The notes under the pieces were generated by a model that saw only the letters and a program-made list of their open reading frames with translations, ran no database searches and had not been told where the DNA came from. From assembly GCA_024278555.1 (NCBI GenBank), contig JAJRSX010000203.1:1-54316 (forward strand): a stretch of DNA of 54,316 bases, given 5' to 3'. Shown one piece after another: positions 35,408 through 43,758 of the stretch. The position numbers were made by a program, and so were the translations under genes. This DNA comes from a bacterium. GTDB lineage: Bacteria > CG2-30-53-67 > CG2-30-70-394. Within the stretch, counting starts at the first letter, position 1, and each line of letters opens with the position of its first letter.

Positions 35408-36292
35408 CTACTCCGCCACCACGCCGGTGGTGAGGGTGATGGCGGTGGCGTAGGCCACCTCGGTGGGCTGGACCGTGAGATCGGCGACCGGTGAGGTCAG
35501 GGTCACCTTCTGCACGCCAGGCTGGTGGAGGGCCGCGTAGAGGCCGGAGAGGGGGATGTCGAACCCCATCTTGTGGTGGTCGTCGGCGTAGCGCTGCACG
35601 GCGGCCTGCGCCGCCGTGGCCACCACCGCCGGGTCGGGGCCTGGGTAGGTGTCGAGGGTGGCGGTGACGGTGTAGGGCAGGATGGTGGGCGCCTGCACGA
35701 TCACCTGATCGGTGAGCGGCCGCACATCCTCGGCGGTCAGGGCCGCGGCTACCGTGTCCAGGAGCGCTTGATCGGGGGTCCCGTCGCCGATCGTGGAGAG
35801 CACCGTCACCACCACCTCACCGGGGCTGGGCGAGGTGAGGGCGATGTCGGCCACGGTGGCGTCGGCGGAGAGGGCGTGAAAGAGATAGGCGCCGCCCGCG
35901 CCGGCGGTGGTCACCGCCTCCGGGGCGAGCTGGATGCGGGCCCGCAGCCGGGCGTCGGTCTCGTAGGTGGGCTCGACCGGCGGCACCGCGGTGGGGTCGC
36001 CGGGCTCGACCACCAGCCGCGCCACCCCGAAGAGCGCCCCGAGCTGATCCAGGTCGGCCCCTTGGGCGGAGGCGAGCATCACGGCGCGCGCCCCGTCGTT
36101 GACCCGCTGGCGGATCAGCACCTCGCGGTACGCCGCCACCTCCAAGATCGTGTAGGCGGGGTCGGACTCCACCAGGGCGGTGAACACCGGATTACGGGCC
36201 TGCAAATCGGCCAGCATGGCGGCGAAGATCGTCTCGAAATCGAGCGGTTCCACCACCGTCGGGGCGGGGAGCTGGGAGAGGTCGATGGCCAT
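35408..36292 (-). CDS. J: Baseplate assembly protein J
   Basis: The 294-residue protein shows the gpJ/gp47 pattern: VVEPLDFETIFAAMLADLQA, EVLIRQRVNDGARAVMLASA, GADLDQLGALFGV and the central EPTYETDARLRARIQLAPEA. It forms part of the baseplate wedge with W and I. Confidence 0.93.
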   Translation of the reverse strand: MAIDLSQLPAPTVVEPLDFETIFAAMLADLQARNPVFTALVESDPAYTILEVAAYREVLIRQRVNDGARAVMLASAQGADLDQLGALFGVARLVVEPGDPTAVPPVEPTYETDARLRARIQLAPEAVTTAGAGGAYLFHALSADATVADIALTSPSPGEVVVTVLSTIGDGTPDQALLDTVAAALTAEDVRPLTDQVIVQAPTILPYTVTATLDTYPGPDPAVVATAAQAAVQRYADDHHKMGFDIPLSGLYAALHQPGVQKVTLTSPVADLTVQPTEVAYATAITLTTGVVAE

Positions 36293-36331
36293 GGGGGGGT
36301 TATCTCGGCAGGCAGGGGCGATCCATCGGAG

Positions 36332-36667
36332 TCATACGACGATGCCGTCCAGGCGTACCGGCCGGCCGTCGGGGAGGTAGTTGCCCTCGATGGCCAGGGT
36401 GACGTGGCCCCCGTCGATGGCATCGGCGGCCACGGCGGTGAGCCGCAGGCGCGGCTCCCAGGTGGCCAGCGCCTCGGCGGTGGCGGCGGCCAGATCGAGC
36501 AGGGTGTTCTGGTTCAGGGGCGCGTCCACCAGGTCGAACAGCCGGCTGCCGTAGGCGCGGCGCATCACCCGCGAGCCCAGCGGCGTGGTCAGAATATCGC
36601 GCACCGACTGGCGCAGGTGATCGATGCCGGAGATCGGCTTGCCGGTGGCGGCGTTGGTGCCGATCAC
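36332..36667 (-). CDS. W: Baseplate wedge protein W (gp25-like)
   Basis: The 111-residue protein with HLRQSVRDILTTPLGSRVMR and YGSRLFDLVDAPLN matches the GPW/gp25 family. The start overlaps the stop of the preceding gene (ATGA). Confidence 0.93.
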   Translation of the reverse strand: MIGTNAATGKPISGIDHLRQSVRDILTTPLGSRVMRRAYGSRLFDLVDAPLNQNTLLDLAAATAEALATWEPRLRLTAVAADAIDGGHVTLAIEGNYLPDGRPVRLDGIVV

Positions 36668-36876
36668 AGGACCACCCCCGTGTGCTCACCGTCGGGGGCG
36701 CCGCTGGTCGTCTGCACCTGGGCGCTGCTGGTGATATGGGCCACCACCGCCGCGGCGATCGCCTCGGCATACCGGGTGATCCAGTCCGTCCCGTCCCGCT
36801 TCGGGTTCGGGGTGATCCCGCGGGCGGCCAGCTCAGCGAGGATCAGCCCCTTGAGGGTCGCACCGGAGAGGGCCAT
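36664..36876 (-). CDS. Small phage protein between V and W
   Basis: The 70-residue protein starts MALSGATLKGLILAELAARG. It overlaps V by one base (TGATG) and W by four. A short helical protein at this place is common in Mu/P2-type baseplate operons; I know no function for it. Confidence 0.7.
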   Translation of the reverse strand: MALSGATLKGLILAELAARGITPNPKRDGTDWITRYAEAIAAAVVAHITSSAQVQTTSGAPDGEHTGVVL

Positions 36877-37550
36877 CAGTAGCTCTCCTTCACGGTCGCC
36901 GAGTAGTCCGGGTGGGGCGCCCCGGTGAAGGCGCAGATGCACTGGCCGGTCACCGTGCCGGTGAGCGAGCCGCTGCCCCCGTCGATCTCCACCTGGTGGG
37001 CGGTGAGGGTCGCCTTGCCGCCGGCGGTGACGTCGCAGGTGGTCCCCACGTCCACCGTCGCGGCCTGGCCCACGGTGACGTCGGCGCTCCCGTCCACCGC
37101 CACCGTCGCCGCCCCGGTGGTGTGGACATGGGCCTCGCCGTCGATCTCCACCGCCACCTGCGCGCTCGGCCCGGCCACGGTGACGGTGAGGTGGTGGGCG
37201 GCCCGGTCGTACTCCACGGTGGTGCCGTCAGCGAAGGTGGTGCGGCGCACCGTCTCCACATCCGCCGGCGCCGGGGTGGCGCTCTGGTAGAGGGCCGGCA
37301 TCACCACCGCCTGGGCCAGCTCGCCCGAGGGGGCGAGGAGGACCACCTGCTCGCCGACCTCCGGCGCCCACCAGTCCACGTCGCCTCCGGCGCGGCGGGT
37401 GAGCCACGGGAGCCAGTCGGTGGTGAGGTCGCCCAGGTCGACGCGCAAGAGCGCGGGGGCATAGTCCGCCTCGGCCACCGTGCCGACGCGCACCACATTC
37501 GCCAGGCGCCGGGCCAGATTGGCCAGATCGATGGGGCTCACCACGCTCAT
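36876..37550 (-). CDS. V: Baseplate assembly protein V (tail spike)
   Basis: The 224-residue protein starts MSVVSPIDLANLARRLANVV, with an OB-fold N-terminus (GTVAEADYAPALLRVDLG, WWAPEVGEQVVLLAPSGE). A repetitive beta-helix follows (VDGSADVTVGQAATVDVGTT) and it ends CICAFTGAPHPDYSATVKES. This is the membrane-piercing spike of P2-like tails. The frame upstream of this ATG is antisense noise. Confidence 0.9.
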   Translation of the reverse strand: MSVVSPIDLANLARRLANVVRVGTVAEADYAPALLRVDLGDLTTDWLPWLTRRAGGDVDWWAPEVGEQVVLLAPSGELAQAVVMPALYQSATPAPADVETVRRTTFADGTTVEYDRAAHHLTVTVAGPSAQVAVEIDGEAHVHTTGAATVAVDGSADVTVGQAATVDVGTTCDVTAGGKATLTAHQVEIDGGSGSLTGTVTGQCICAFTGAPHPDYSATVKESY

Positions 37551-38095
37551 CCGGTTACCGCCGTATAGTCCGGCTCGTGGCCGGTGCCGATGTCCGGTGC
37601 CACCCCGGACCACACGGTGGAGGGGATCACCCCGGAGGCGTCCCACACCGAGGTGCCGAAGCGCACCTCCTGCGTCCAGGTGATCGCCCACAGGGCGAGC
37701 CCCGCCCCGTCGACCGGGCCGGAGTAGAGGTTCTCCAGCCGCTCCAGCCGCGCCGGCCCCACGCCGGCGAGCCCCCAGCGGGCCGAGGCGCCCAAGGTGA
37801 GGAGCACCGTCTCGGCGATCCCCACCGCATCCAGGGTGCGAGCGCTCCGGCCGCGGCCGTTGCGGGTGGCGATATAGACCCCGAGGCGGAGGGAGAGCGC
37901 CACCTCCTCGCTCCCCGGATCGTCACCGGGGGTCGCGCCGAGGAGCACCACGAAGCAGGCCGGCGCCACGAAGCTCGGTCGCGATGTCTCGGCGGCGTCG
38001 AACTGGCCGGCGTAGAGCTCGCAGGCGACCGGGGGCGGCAGGGCCGCCCCGAGGGCCGCCTCCACCGCGACCAGCAGCTCCGACGGCGTCGCCAT
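37547..38095 (-). CDS. Phage protein of the Mu gp37 type (DUF1834-like)
   Basis: The 182-residue protein starts MATPSELLVAVEAALGAALP and has FVAPACFVVLLGATPGDD, RLGVYIATRNGRGRSARTLD and LALWAITWTQEVRFG. The position next to a gp36-like gene and upstream of the tail operon fits the Mu gp37/DUF1834 neck or tail-completion family. Confidence 0.75.
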   Translation of the reverse strand: MATPSELLVAVEAALGAALPPPVACELYAGQFDAAETSRPSFVAPACFVVLLGATPGDDPGSEEVALSLRLGVYIATRNGRGRSARTLDAVGIAETVLLTLGASARWGLAGVGPARLERLENLYSGPVDGAGLALWAITWTQEVRFGTSVWDASGVIPSTVWSGVAPDIGTGHEPDYTAVTG

Positions 38096-38580
38096 TAGTA
38101 CGACCCTCCGAAGTCGTGGCGGTCGACGGAAAAGGCGGGCAGATCGTCACCCGCGGTCCCATCCCCCGTCTCCCCCAGCCCGACCCGGCCGGCAGCCACC
38201 CCCTTGAGGAAGGCCACCGCGTCTTCGTAGCGGGCGCGCACCGCCTCCGAGGCACCGTCGTCATAGAGGTGGTAGCGCGCCAGATCGCAGGCGATCCGCA
38301 GGAGCACCGCGGGTACCGGGTCCAGGGGCAGGGCGAGGCGGGTGACGAGGTAGCCGTCGATCTCCGCCGCCGCATCCGCGAGCGCCTGGCCGAGCACCGC
38401 GGCGGCCGCATCCGCCGCGGCGACCTCCTCGGGCGAATACGCCGAGCGGTCGCCGCCGGCGACGGTGAGCGACAGGAGCAGCCCGTCCACCCGCGCCGTC
38501 TCCGACCGGTTGGCCACCTGCGCCATCTCGGTGGCGGAGAAACGGTCCAGCAGATCCTGAGGGGCGGCGTAGAGGCTCAC
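38095..38580 (-). CDS. Phage protein of the Mu gp36 type (DUF1320)
   Basis: The 161-residue protein with GTG start begins VSLYAAPQDLLDRFSATEMA, with EIDGYLVTRLALPLDPVPAVLLRIACDLA, the DUF1320 signature of head-tail connector proteins. GGAGGAGG precedes the GTG, which overlaps the previous stop (GTGA). Confidence 0.88.
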   Translation of the reverse strand: MSLYAAPQDLLDRFSATEMAQVANRSETARVDGLLLSLTVAGGDRSAYSPEEVAAADAAAAVLGQALADAAAEIDGYLVTRLALPLDPVPAVLLRIACDLARYHLYDDGASEAVRARYEDAVAFLKGVAAGRVGLGETGDGTAGDDLPAFSVDRHDFGGSY

Positions 38581-39068
38581 TGGGCCTCCTCCCACAGGGC
38601 GTTCAGCAGCCGTTGCGGGCTCACTGCGGCGGCGTTGCCCACCGGCAGGGTGACCCCCGCCTGGTGCAGTAGATAGACCGCCAGCTCGGAACAGAACCAG
38701 CGGCGGCGCGCCTGAACCGGGTTGCGGCGCAGGCGAATCCCGACGAACCCCAGCAGGCCGATGATCAGCAGGGCCGGGTAGGCGAGCCAGTCGTAGCCGG
38801 CGCCTTCCACACGACAGGCCGCATCCTCCAGCGCGTCAAGATCGACATGGTCGATGGGGATAAAGATCACCCCCGGCAGCCCCTCCGGCACAAAGACCCC
38901 CCGGACCCCATGGAACGCCACCGCCTCCACCGCGAACCACCCCCCAGAGATGTCCTGGTTGCCTACCGCCACATGGACCACGTTGGGCGCCCCGTTTCGC
39001 CGGTGGGTTACGACGTCGATCGCCCGGCCGAGGAGGTGGCGCGGGCGGAAGAAGAGGAGACCGGTCAC
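38577..39068 (-). CDS. Phage-encoded permuted NlpC/P60-like (papain-fold) hydrolase
   Basis: The 163-residue protein has histidine first (NVVHVAVGNQ, about residue 32) and cysteine late (RRRWFCSELAVYLLHQAG, about residue 126). That is the order of the circularly permuted papain-like YiiX/YaeF group. A hydrophobic helix sits between them (YPALLIIGLLGFVGIRL). These enzymes cleave peptide or ester bonds, and in a phage one may trim the cell wall during entry or release. The active-site residues appear intact. Confidence 0.7.
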   Translation of the reverse strand: MTGLLFFRPRHLLGRAIDVVTHRRNGAPNVVHVAVGNQDISGGWFAVEAVAFHGVRGVFVPEGLPGVIFIPIDHVDLDALEDAACRVEGAGYDWLAYPALLIIGLLGFVGIRLRRNPVQARRRWFCSELAVYLLHQAGVTLPVGNAAAVSPQRLLNALWEEAQ

Positions 39069-39078
39069 GGCGACCCTC

Positions 39079-39621
39079 TCAGATCGCGTCGAGCTGGGTA
39101 ACGGCGTCGTCCGCCTCCGCGGCCACCGTCACCGCGTCGACATCCACGGCGATCGCCGCCTTCGCCCCCTGACGGAGCTGCTCGATGGCGGCGGCCAACG
39201 CGATCCACTGGGCGGCGGTCGCCAGAATGGTGTCGGCCGCCTGGGTCGGGGTGACGCCGGTGGCCGCTGACTCGGCGGCGATCAGCGGGTAGCCCGTCGT
39301 ATCGGCCGGGTACCCGGCCGCCTGGTAGGCGGCCGCCTGCTCCCGCTTCAGGGCGTAGACCGCCTCCTGGCCCGGGGTGGTGGTGATGTAGCGGGCGCGG
39401 GCCGCGCCGGCGGCACGATCCACCCGCGCCACCGCGTCTGCCTTCAGCGCGGGCAAGGGGTCGAAGGCGGCGATGGCGTCGAGGACCTCCTGCCGGCTCA
39501 CCCCGTCGGGGACGGTGACGTGGAGCACGCCTGCCTCCTGATCCAGCACGTAGCCGAGGGAGACAAGGTGCGCCTTGGTGGGGGCGGGGAGGTCGGGGAG
39601 GTCGAGGGGGTGGCGGTCCAT
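39079..39621 (-). CDS. Tail fibre assembly-like protein (DUF4376-like)
   Basis: The 180-residue protein has RYITTTPGQEAVYALKREQA, AAYQAAGYPADTTGYPLIAA and TGVTPTQAADTILATAAQW, a pattern of phage tail-assembly/DUF4376 proteins that cap fibres. Its ATG shares a base with the upstream stop (TAATG). Confidence 0.65.
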   Translation of the reverse strand: MDRHPLDLPDLPAPTKAHLVSLGYVLDQEAGVLHVTVPDGVSRQEVLDAIAAFDPLPALKADAVARVDRAAGAARARYITTTPGQEAVYALKREQAAAYQAAGYPADTTGYPLIAAESAATGVTPTQAADTILATAAQWIALAAAIEQLRQGAKAAIAVDVDAVTVAAEADDAVTQLDAI

Positions 39622-40181
39622 TAGGCGAGGTCCACGGCAAGCGAGAAGGAGGCGTAGCTCGCAGTGAGTGCTGCGAGGGGCGAGGTGGGTGTGTTGTAGG
39701 ACCCGTTGAAAAAGCTCGCCCCCACCACAGTCGGGGCACTCGCGGTGCCGACCACCCCGGGCAACGGTCCGGGGGAGTTACACCTCTGGAGGTTCTGGCC
39801 GGCCGTCACCTGGAGCCCCACATAGGCCTCGCACCCGACCGGGATCGACAGCCCCCCCACGACCACGGCGCCGTTGTAGCCTGCGGTGATCACCCCGACC
39901 CCGGCGCCGAGCAGGGCGCGGCTATCGGCATCCCACACCGCCACCCCCACGTTGGCCGCCGCGGAGGCCCCATTGTTCTGGGTGACGAAGCGCACCGCCG
40001 TGATCGTGCCGGGGTCGGCAAAGAGGAAGGGCTCGGCCCACCAGCCGACGGAGGGGATCGCGTCCACCGCCGCCAGGTCCGGCTCGCCGCAGGCGATCGA
40101 CCAGAAGGTGCCGGTGGCCGATCCCGGCCACACGGCCCGCGCCCCGCCGCCCCCTTGCTCGCTTCGCCACAGCCCGCTCAC
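39621..40181 (-). CDS. Hypothetical phage beta-rich protein
   Basis: The 186-residue protein with GTG start begins VSGLWRSEQGGGGARAVWPG. GGGAGG lies upstream and the start overlaps the previous stop (GTGA). Glycine/valine-rich strands (TAVRFVTQNNGASAAANVGV, GVITAGYNGAVVVGGLSIP) look like a jelly-roll adhesion or decoration domain. I do not recognise a family. Confidence 0.65.
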   Translation of the reverse strand: MSGLWRSEQGGGGARAVWPGSATGTFWSIACGEPDLAAVDAIPSVGWWAEPFLFADPGTITAVRFVTQNNGASAAANVGVAVWDADSRALLGAGVGVITAGYNGAVVVGGLSIPVGCEAYVGLQVTAGQNLQRCNSPGPLPGVVGTASAPTVVGASFFNGSYNTPTSPLAALTASYASFSLAVDLA

Positions 40182-40498
40182 GCCACCACCTCCCATGTGA
40201 CCGCGCCGCCGGTGGCGGTAAGCCGCACGGCGGTGGCCGGGCCGACCAGGGCGTCAAGGGTGGCGGTGGTGACGTTGCCGGCGGGCCACGGCAGCCACCG
40301 GCCGGCGCCCGCCTCGACCTCGCTGCGCGGCGACAGGGAGAGCTCCACCAGACCGGTCGCCCCGGCCGCCGGGAAGACCCCGACGGAGACGCCCACCGGG
40401 CGCGCCCCTTGAGGGATGATGAGGGGGCCATTGGTGGTCCCGTCCGGGACGGTCGCCTGGAACTCCCAGGCGCTGCCGTTGAAGATCATGGAGGGCAT
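40178..40498 (-). CDS. Hypothetical small phage protein
   Basis: The 106-residue beta-rich protein starts MPSMIFNGSAWEFQATVPDG and ends TATGGAVTWEVVA. It is coupled to the next gene by overlap and is probably a virion accessory protein. Function unknown. Confidence 0.62.
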   Translation of the reverse strand: MPSMIFNGSAWEFQATVPDGTTNGPLIIPQGARPVGVSVGVFPAAGATGLVELSLSPRSEVEAGAGRWLPWPAGNVTTATLDALVGPATAVRLTATGGAVTWEVVA

Positions 40499-40555
40499 GG
40501 GGGGCGCGCTATCGCTCGCGTAGAAAGTAGAAAGTAGAAACTAGAAAGGGGGTGG

Positions 40556-40762
40556 CTACGCGCCGTCGGTATCGGCGCCGGCCAGCTCCACCTCCTCGAC
40601 CACCAACATGGGCTCGCGCTTCAGGGCCGCGACCTGCTGCTCGTCGAGATCGGCCACGGCCACCTCGCAGGGTGTAGCCGGCCACGGGCGGCCGGCGCGC
40701 CGGAAGCCGTCGCGCTTCGCGGTGATGCGCAGGCCGGGCTGGGTCTTCTTCTTGGGGGGCAT
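40556..40762 (-). CDS. Small Mu-like phage protein (HI1506 type)
   Basis: The 68-residue protein starts MPPKKKTQPGLRITAKRDGF and has RRAGRPWPATPCEVAVADLD and ALKREPMLVVEEVEL. These match the small HI1506-related proteins that follow the capsid gene in FluMu-like phages. Confidence 0.75.
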   Translation of the reverse strand: MPPKKKTQPGLRITAKRDGFRRAGRPWPATPCEVAVADLDEQQVAALKREPMLVVEEVELAGADTDGA

Positions 40763-40793
40763 GGTGTCAGCTCCAATGAATCGAGGGGGCGAT

Positions 40794-40822
40794 GGGATCG
40801 GGGGCATGGCCCCCTCCTACCG
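40794..40822. repeat. Host-type REP half element inside the prophage
   Basis: Inverted, this reads CCGGTAGGAGGGGGCCATGC, then CCCCGATCCC, identical over more than 25 bp to the left end of the REPs at 19.37 and 19.49 kb. It lies 3 bp past the capsid stop codon, between the capsid and HI1506-like genes. Confidence 0.75.
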
Positions 40823-40824
40823 GG

Positions 40825-41703
40825 TTACGGCAGCCAGGGGACGACCAGGACCTCGACCGCGTCGCGGTTGATGTTGGTGGCGCCGTTGGCGTTGCGCTCG
40901 GCCTTCACCACCTCCAAGGCGGCGGCGCGGTTGGACGGCCCGACCACCAACAGGTCCGGGTTGACCCCGAGGGGCCTCCCCTCGTCGGACGAAAAGGCCA
41001 TCATCGCGGCGAGCGCGGAGGCGAAGTTGCCCCCGTCCAGGGCCGCCTGCGAGCCATACGCCTGCTGCCAGAAGCCGAAGCCGGTGTTGACCCGCGCGTC
41101 CACCCCGTAGCGGTACTCGTCGCGCATGAACACCGCCTCGTCATCCACCTTGGTCATCGCCTTCAGGGCGTAGTCGCGGCGGCGCTGGAGGATCAGGGGC
41201 TTCAGCGGCCGGCGGGTGTCGAGCAGGTACCACGGGTTGCCCCCGCCCGCCTGCATGTTGCTCACCGAGGCGCCGCCCACCGGGTGGTCGGTGTCGAAGA
41301 AGTACTGGCCGTCGTAGCACGGGGTGGCGAAGCCGGCGGCCAGCAGCCCGAAGACCAGCTCGTCCGGGTGGGTGGCGGCGGAGTAGCCCATCTCCCCGAA
41401 CAGCGGCGTGTAGACCCCGTAGGTGTCGTCCTCGATGTCGTCGCGCGGCACCGCCACGGTGGACTCGAACTTCTTGTTCTTGATGGCGTAATCGTGGCTC
41501 GCCATCGACTTGATCTGCCGATCCCCGAGCCACTCGCGCATGCGCGGGAACTGGCCGAGCCAGGCGTACTTCTCTTGCTTGGTCGTCGACGGCACCAGGG
41601 TGGCGATCCGCTGCCAGTTGGGGGTCACCCCCTGAAAGGCGCCGGCGAACGCCGCCTTGAAGCCGGTGAAGAGATCGGTGAGCGATGCCTGGTTGATGAT
41701 CAT
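40825..41703 (-). CDS. Mu-like major capsid protein gpT
   Basis: The 292-residue protein matches the Mu gpT family: ASLTDLFTGFKAAFAGAFQG, KYAWLGQFPRMREWLGDRQI, FESTVAVPRDDIEDDTYGVY, YFFDTDHPV and LLVVGPSNRAAALEVVKAER. The length is normal. It forms the icosahedral head with the decoration protein encoded just upstream. Confidence 0.93.
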   Translation of the reverse strand: MIINQASLTDLFTGFKAAFAGAFQGVTPNWQRIATLVPSTTKQEKYAWLGQFPRMREWLGDRQIKSMASHDYAIKNKKFESTVAVPRDDIEDDTYGVYTPLFGEMGYSAATHPDELVFGLLAAGFATPCYDGQYFFDTDHPVGGASVSNMQAGGGNPWYLLDTRRPLKPLILQRRRDYALKAMTKVDDEAVFMRDEYRYGVDARVNTGFGFWQQAYGSQAALDGGNFASALAAMMAFSSDEGRPLGVNPDLLVVGPSNRAAALEVVKAERNANGATNINRDAVEVLVVPWLP

Positions 41704-41718
41704 GGCTGGGGTCCGTCC

Positions 41719-41940
41719 TTACGAGGCGAAGTCGAAGGTGACACCGCCGCCGGCGGCGGCGAGCACCTGCTTCAGGGTGTCGGGGGTGAGCTTGTGGGCG
41801 TGGCGGACGGTGAGACCCCCACCCCCGGTGCACGCGGCGGCGATCTTCACCAGCCCGTCCGGCGCCAGGGTGGCGGCATCCACCACCACCGCGCCGCCGT
41901 CGGCGACGATCGCCGCGAGGGTTTCCGGAGTCGGGATCAC
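41719..41940 (-). CDS. Hypothetical small phage head-module protein
   Basis: The 73-residue protein with GTG start (VIPTPETLAAIVADGGAVVV) ends GGGVTFDFAS. It has good codon structure and lies in a 230-bp slot between decoration and capsid genes on the same strand. No family recognised. Confidence 0.55.
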   Translation of the reverse strand: MIPTPETLAAIVADGGAVVVDAATLAPDGLVKIAAACTGGGGLTVRHAHKLTPDTLKQVLAAAGGGVTFDFAS

Positions 41941-41948
41941 GGCGGTCC

Positions 41949-42344
41949 TTAGCCGATGCGGACCCAGACGCCTTCCGCGTCCACGTCGACGATGGTGCCG
42001 ACCGCCGAGGAGCCGGCGGAGGCCTCGGTGACCGACTGGTCGTCGACGATGTAGGCGGGGTCGCCGATGTTGGCGCGGGTGATGGCGCCGCCGTTGGCTA
42101 AGGGGAAGACCCCCTTGCGCACCGCCACGGAGATGTCCCCGTCGGCGCCGCCGCTGTTGTCGGCCGCCTCCTGGGCGACCCCGCGGCTGATCAGCCCGGC
42201 GGCGGCGGTGGCCGGGGCGGCGTTGCCGGCGGCATCGAGCACCACCAGGGCGCCGGCGTGGAAGACGGCCCCGGCGGCAACGGGATCGACGAAGTCGTCC
42301 CCGATACGCTCGGGGGTTGCACGGTCTTCGGTAAGAGCGGCCAT
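41949..42344 (-). CDS. Phage head decoration-like protein
   Basis: The 131-residue protein has PVAAGAVFHAGALVVLDAAG, KGVFPLANGGAITRANIGDP and VTEASAGSSAVGTIVDVD. This pattern of small beta-rich proteins occurs between the protease and capsid genes of Mu-like phages and probably reflects capsid cement proteins. Confidence 0.72.
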   Translation of the reverse strand: MAALTEDRATPERIGDDFVDPVAAGAVFHAGALVVLDAAGNAAPATAAAGLISRGVAQEAADNSGGADGDISVAVRKGVFPLANGGAITRANIGDPAYIVDDQSVTEASAGSSAVGTIVDVDAEGVWVRIG

Positions 42345-42383
42345 CAGAAATCCTCTTTTTGGGTGGGGGTGGGAGGGCGGGGG

Positions 42384-43421
42384 TTAAGCGGCGGCGAGGC
42401 CCGCCTTGTAGGTCTTGGAATCGAGCCCCATGGCGCGGCAGATGGCGGTCTGCTGGGCGTTCAGGCCATCGGCCCCCTCCCCCGTATCGGGGTCGGCGCC
42501 GCCGCTCTGGGAGCTCCGGAGCGCCGCGATGGGCTGGGCGGATTCGACGTAGCTGGTGAGCGCGGCGAGGTTGGTGGTGCCCAGCTCCCGTGCCCACCCC
42601 TCTTGGGCCGGCAGCAGGCGGCCGTCGGCCAACGCCGCGGCGACCAGGGTGTCGACCTCGCGGCCGGTGGACTCGGCGCGCAGGGCGGCGATCTCGGTGC
42701 GCAGCTCCTCCACGACCGTCACCGGCGCGTACTTCGCCGGGTCCGGGGTGGCGGTGGCCGCCTTGGCGGCGGCGACCGCGGCCTGGGCCGTGTCGATCTG
42801 GGTCCGCAGGGCGGCGATGGCCGCCACCGCGTCGTCGATGCCGGCGCCCTCGGTCAGGTCGAGGGCTTCCTTCAGTGCCTTGTCCACATCGTTCTCCAAA
42901 GGGGGTTGGGGGTCGTGCAGGGTTCGGCGGGCGGCGGCGCGCGCCACCACCTCGCTCATGCCGTCGATCGCCGGGGCGTTGGTGAGGCCGGCGTTGAGCA
43001 CGTCGAGGACCTCGCCGGACTCGGGCAGGTAGGAGAAGACCGCCGAGATGTAGCGGTACTCGGCCGCGTCGATGGCTGCGGTGGCCTTCGGCGTCCACTG
43101 CACGCCGGTGGCGAACAGCCCCTCGCCGTCGCGCCACTGAAGGCCGCTGAACCATCCGGCCGCCGGCGCCGGCTGGCCGTTCCATTCGGTGTTCAGGGTC
43201 TGGTGCTCATAGTCGATCACCCGCCGGTTGACCCGGCGAGCGCCGCGTTTGATCACCAAGGCGGCGATCTCGGCATCGAGCCGCCACGCCGCCGCGTCCC
43301 GCGGCCGGCCGTCCTCGGCCCGGAACTCCCCCGCGGGCAAGAGCTGCACCTCCGTCACCGGAGTGGCCCCCACCTCGAATGCACATGCCACCATGCCGAT
43401 GGCTTGCGACCGCGTTGTCAT
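42384..43421 (-). CDS. Mu-like gpI protease/scaffold protein
   Basis: The 345-residue protein has an N-terminal protease part (VTEVQLLPAGEFRAEDGRP, RRVIDYEHQTLNTEWNGQPA, AAEYRYISAVFSYLPESGEV, ALTNAPAIDGM-type block). A helical scaffold tail follows (about 190-345). As in Mu it matures the head and its C-terminal part acts as scaffold. Confidence 0.9.
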   Translation of the reverse strand: MTTRSQAIGMVACAFEVGATPVTEVQLLPAGEFRAEDGRPRDAAAWRLDAEIAALVIKRGARRVNRRVIDYEHQTLNTEWNGQPAPAAGWFSGLQWRDGEGLFATGVQWTPKATAAIDAAEYRYISAVFSYLPESGEVLDVLNAGLTNAPAIDGMSEVVARAAARRTLHDPQPPLENDVDKALKEALDLTEGAGIDDAVAAIAALRTQIDTAQAAVAAAKAATATPDPAKYAPVTVVEELRTEIAALRAESTGREVDTLVAAALADGRLLPAQEGWARELGTTNLAALTSYVESAQPIAALRSSQSGGADPDTGEGADGLNAQQTAICRAMGLDSKTYKAGLAAA

Positions 43422-43758
43422 GCCGCCACCGTAGGGAGGTGGAGGCAGGCGGTGGGATTCAAGAAGTTGGGTTTATCGAGGGGGCAAGGGCGTTCTTTTT
43501 CCAGCCCGATCATGGGGGCGGACCGCATCGCCATACCTCTGTTAGTGCCCCCACACGCCCCCTCACCCACCTCGCGGACCCCAACCGCCCCCAATCCGTC
43601 CGACCCCCAGCACGGAACATGCCCTCAGACTTGGTTGAATCCTTTAACCCGGACCGGAACACCCCTCCCTATACCCAACCCTACCCTCGCCCCCTCCGGT
43701 CGATTCTAGGGCCTTACAGTGCGTCGGCCCTCTCCCCCCGTCGCGGGGAGGAGGGGGA
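43422..43758. other. Intergenic region in the prophage head module
   Basis: 337 bp between gpG and gpI, with no gene. 43540-43700 is strikingly G-poor and C-rich on the plus strand. A hairpin around CTCTCCCCCCGTCGCGGGGA (43730-43749) follows the gpG stop and resembles the host-type hairpin at 45.67 kb. A Mor-dependent late promoter could lie here, but I could not identify its elements. Confidence 0.5.
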
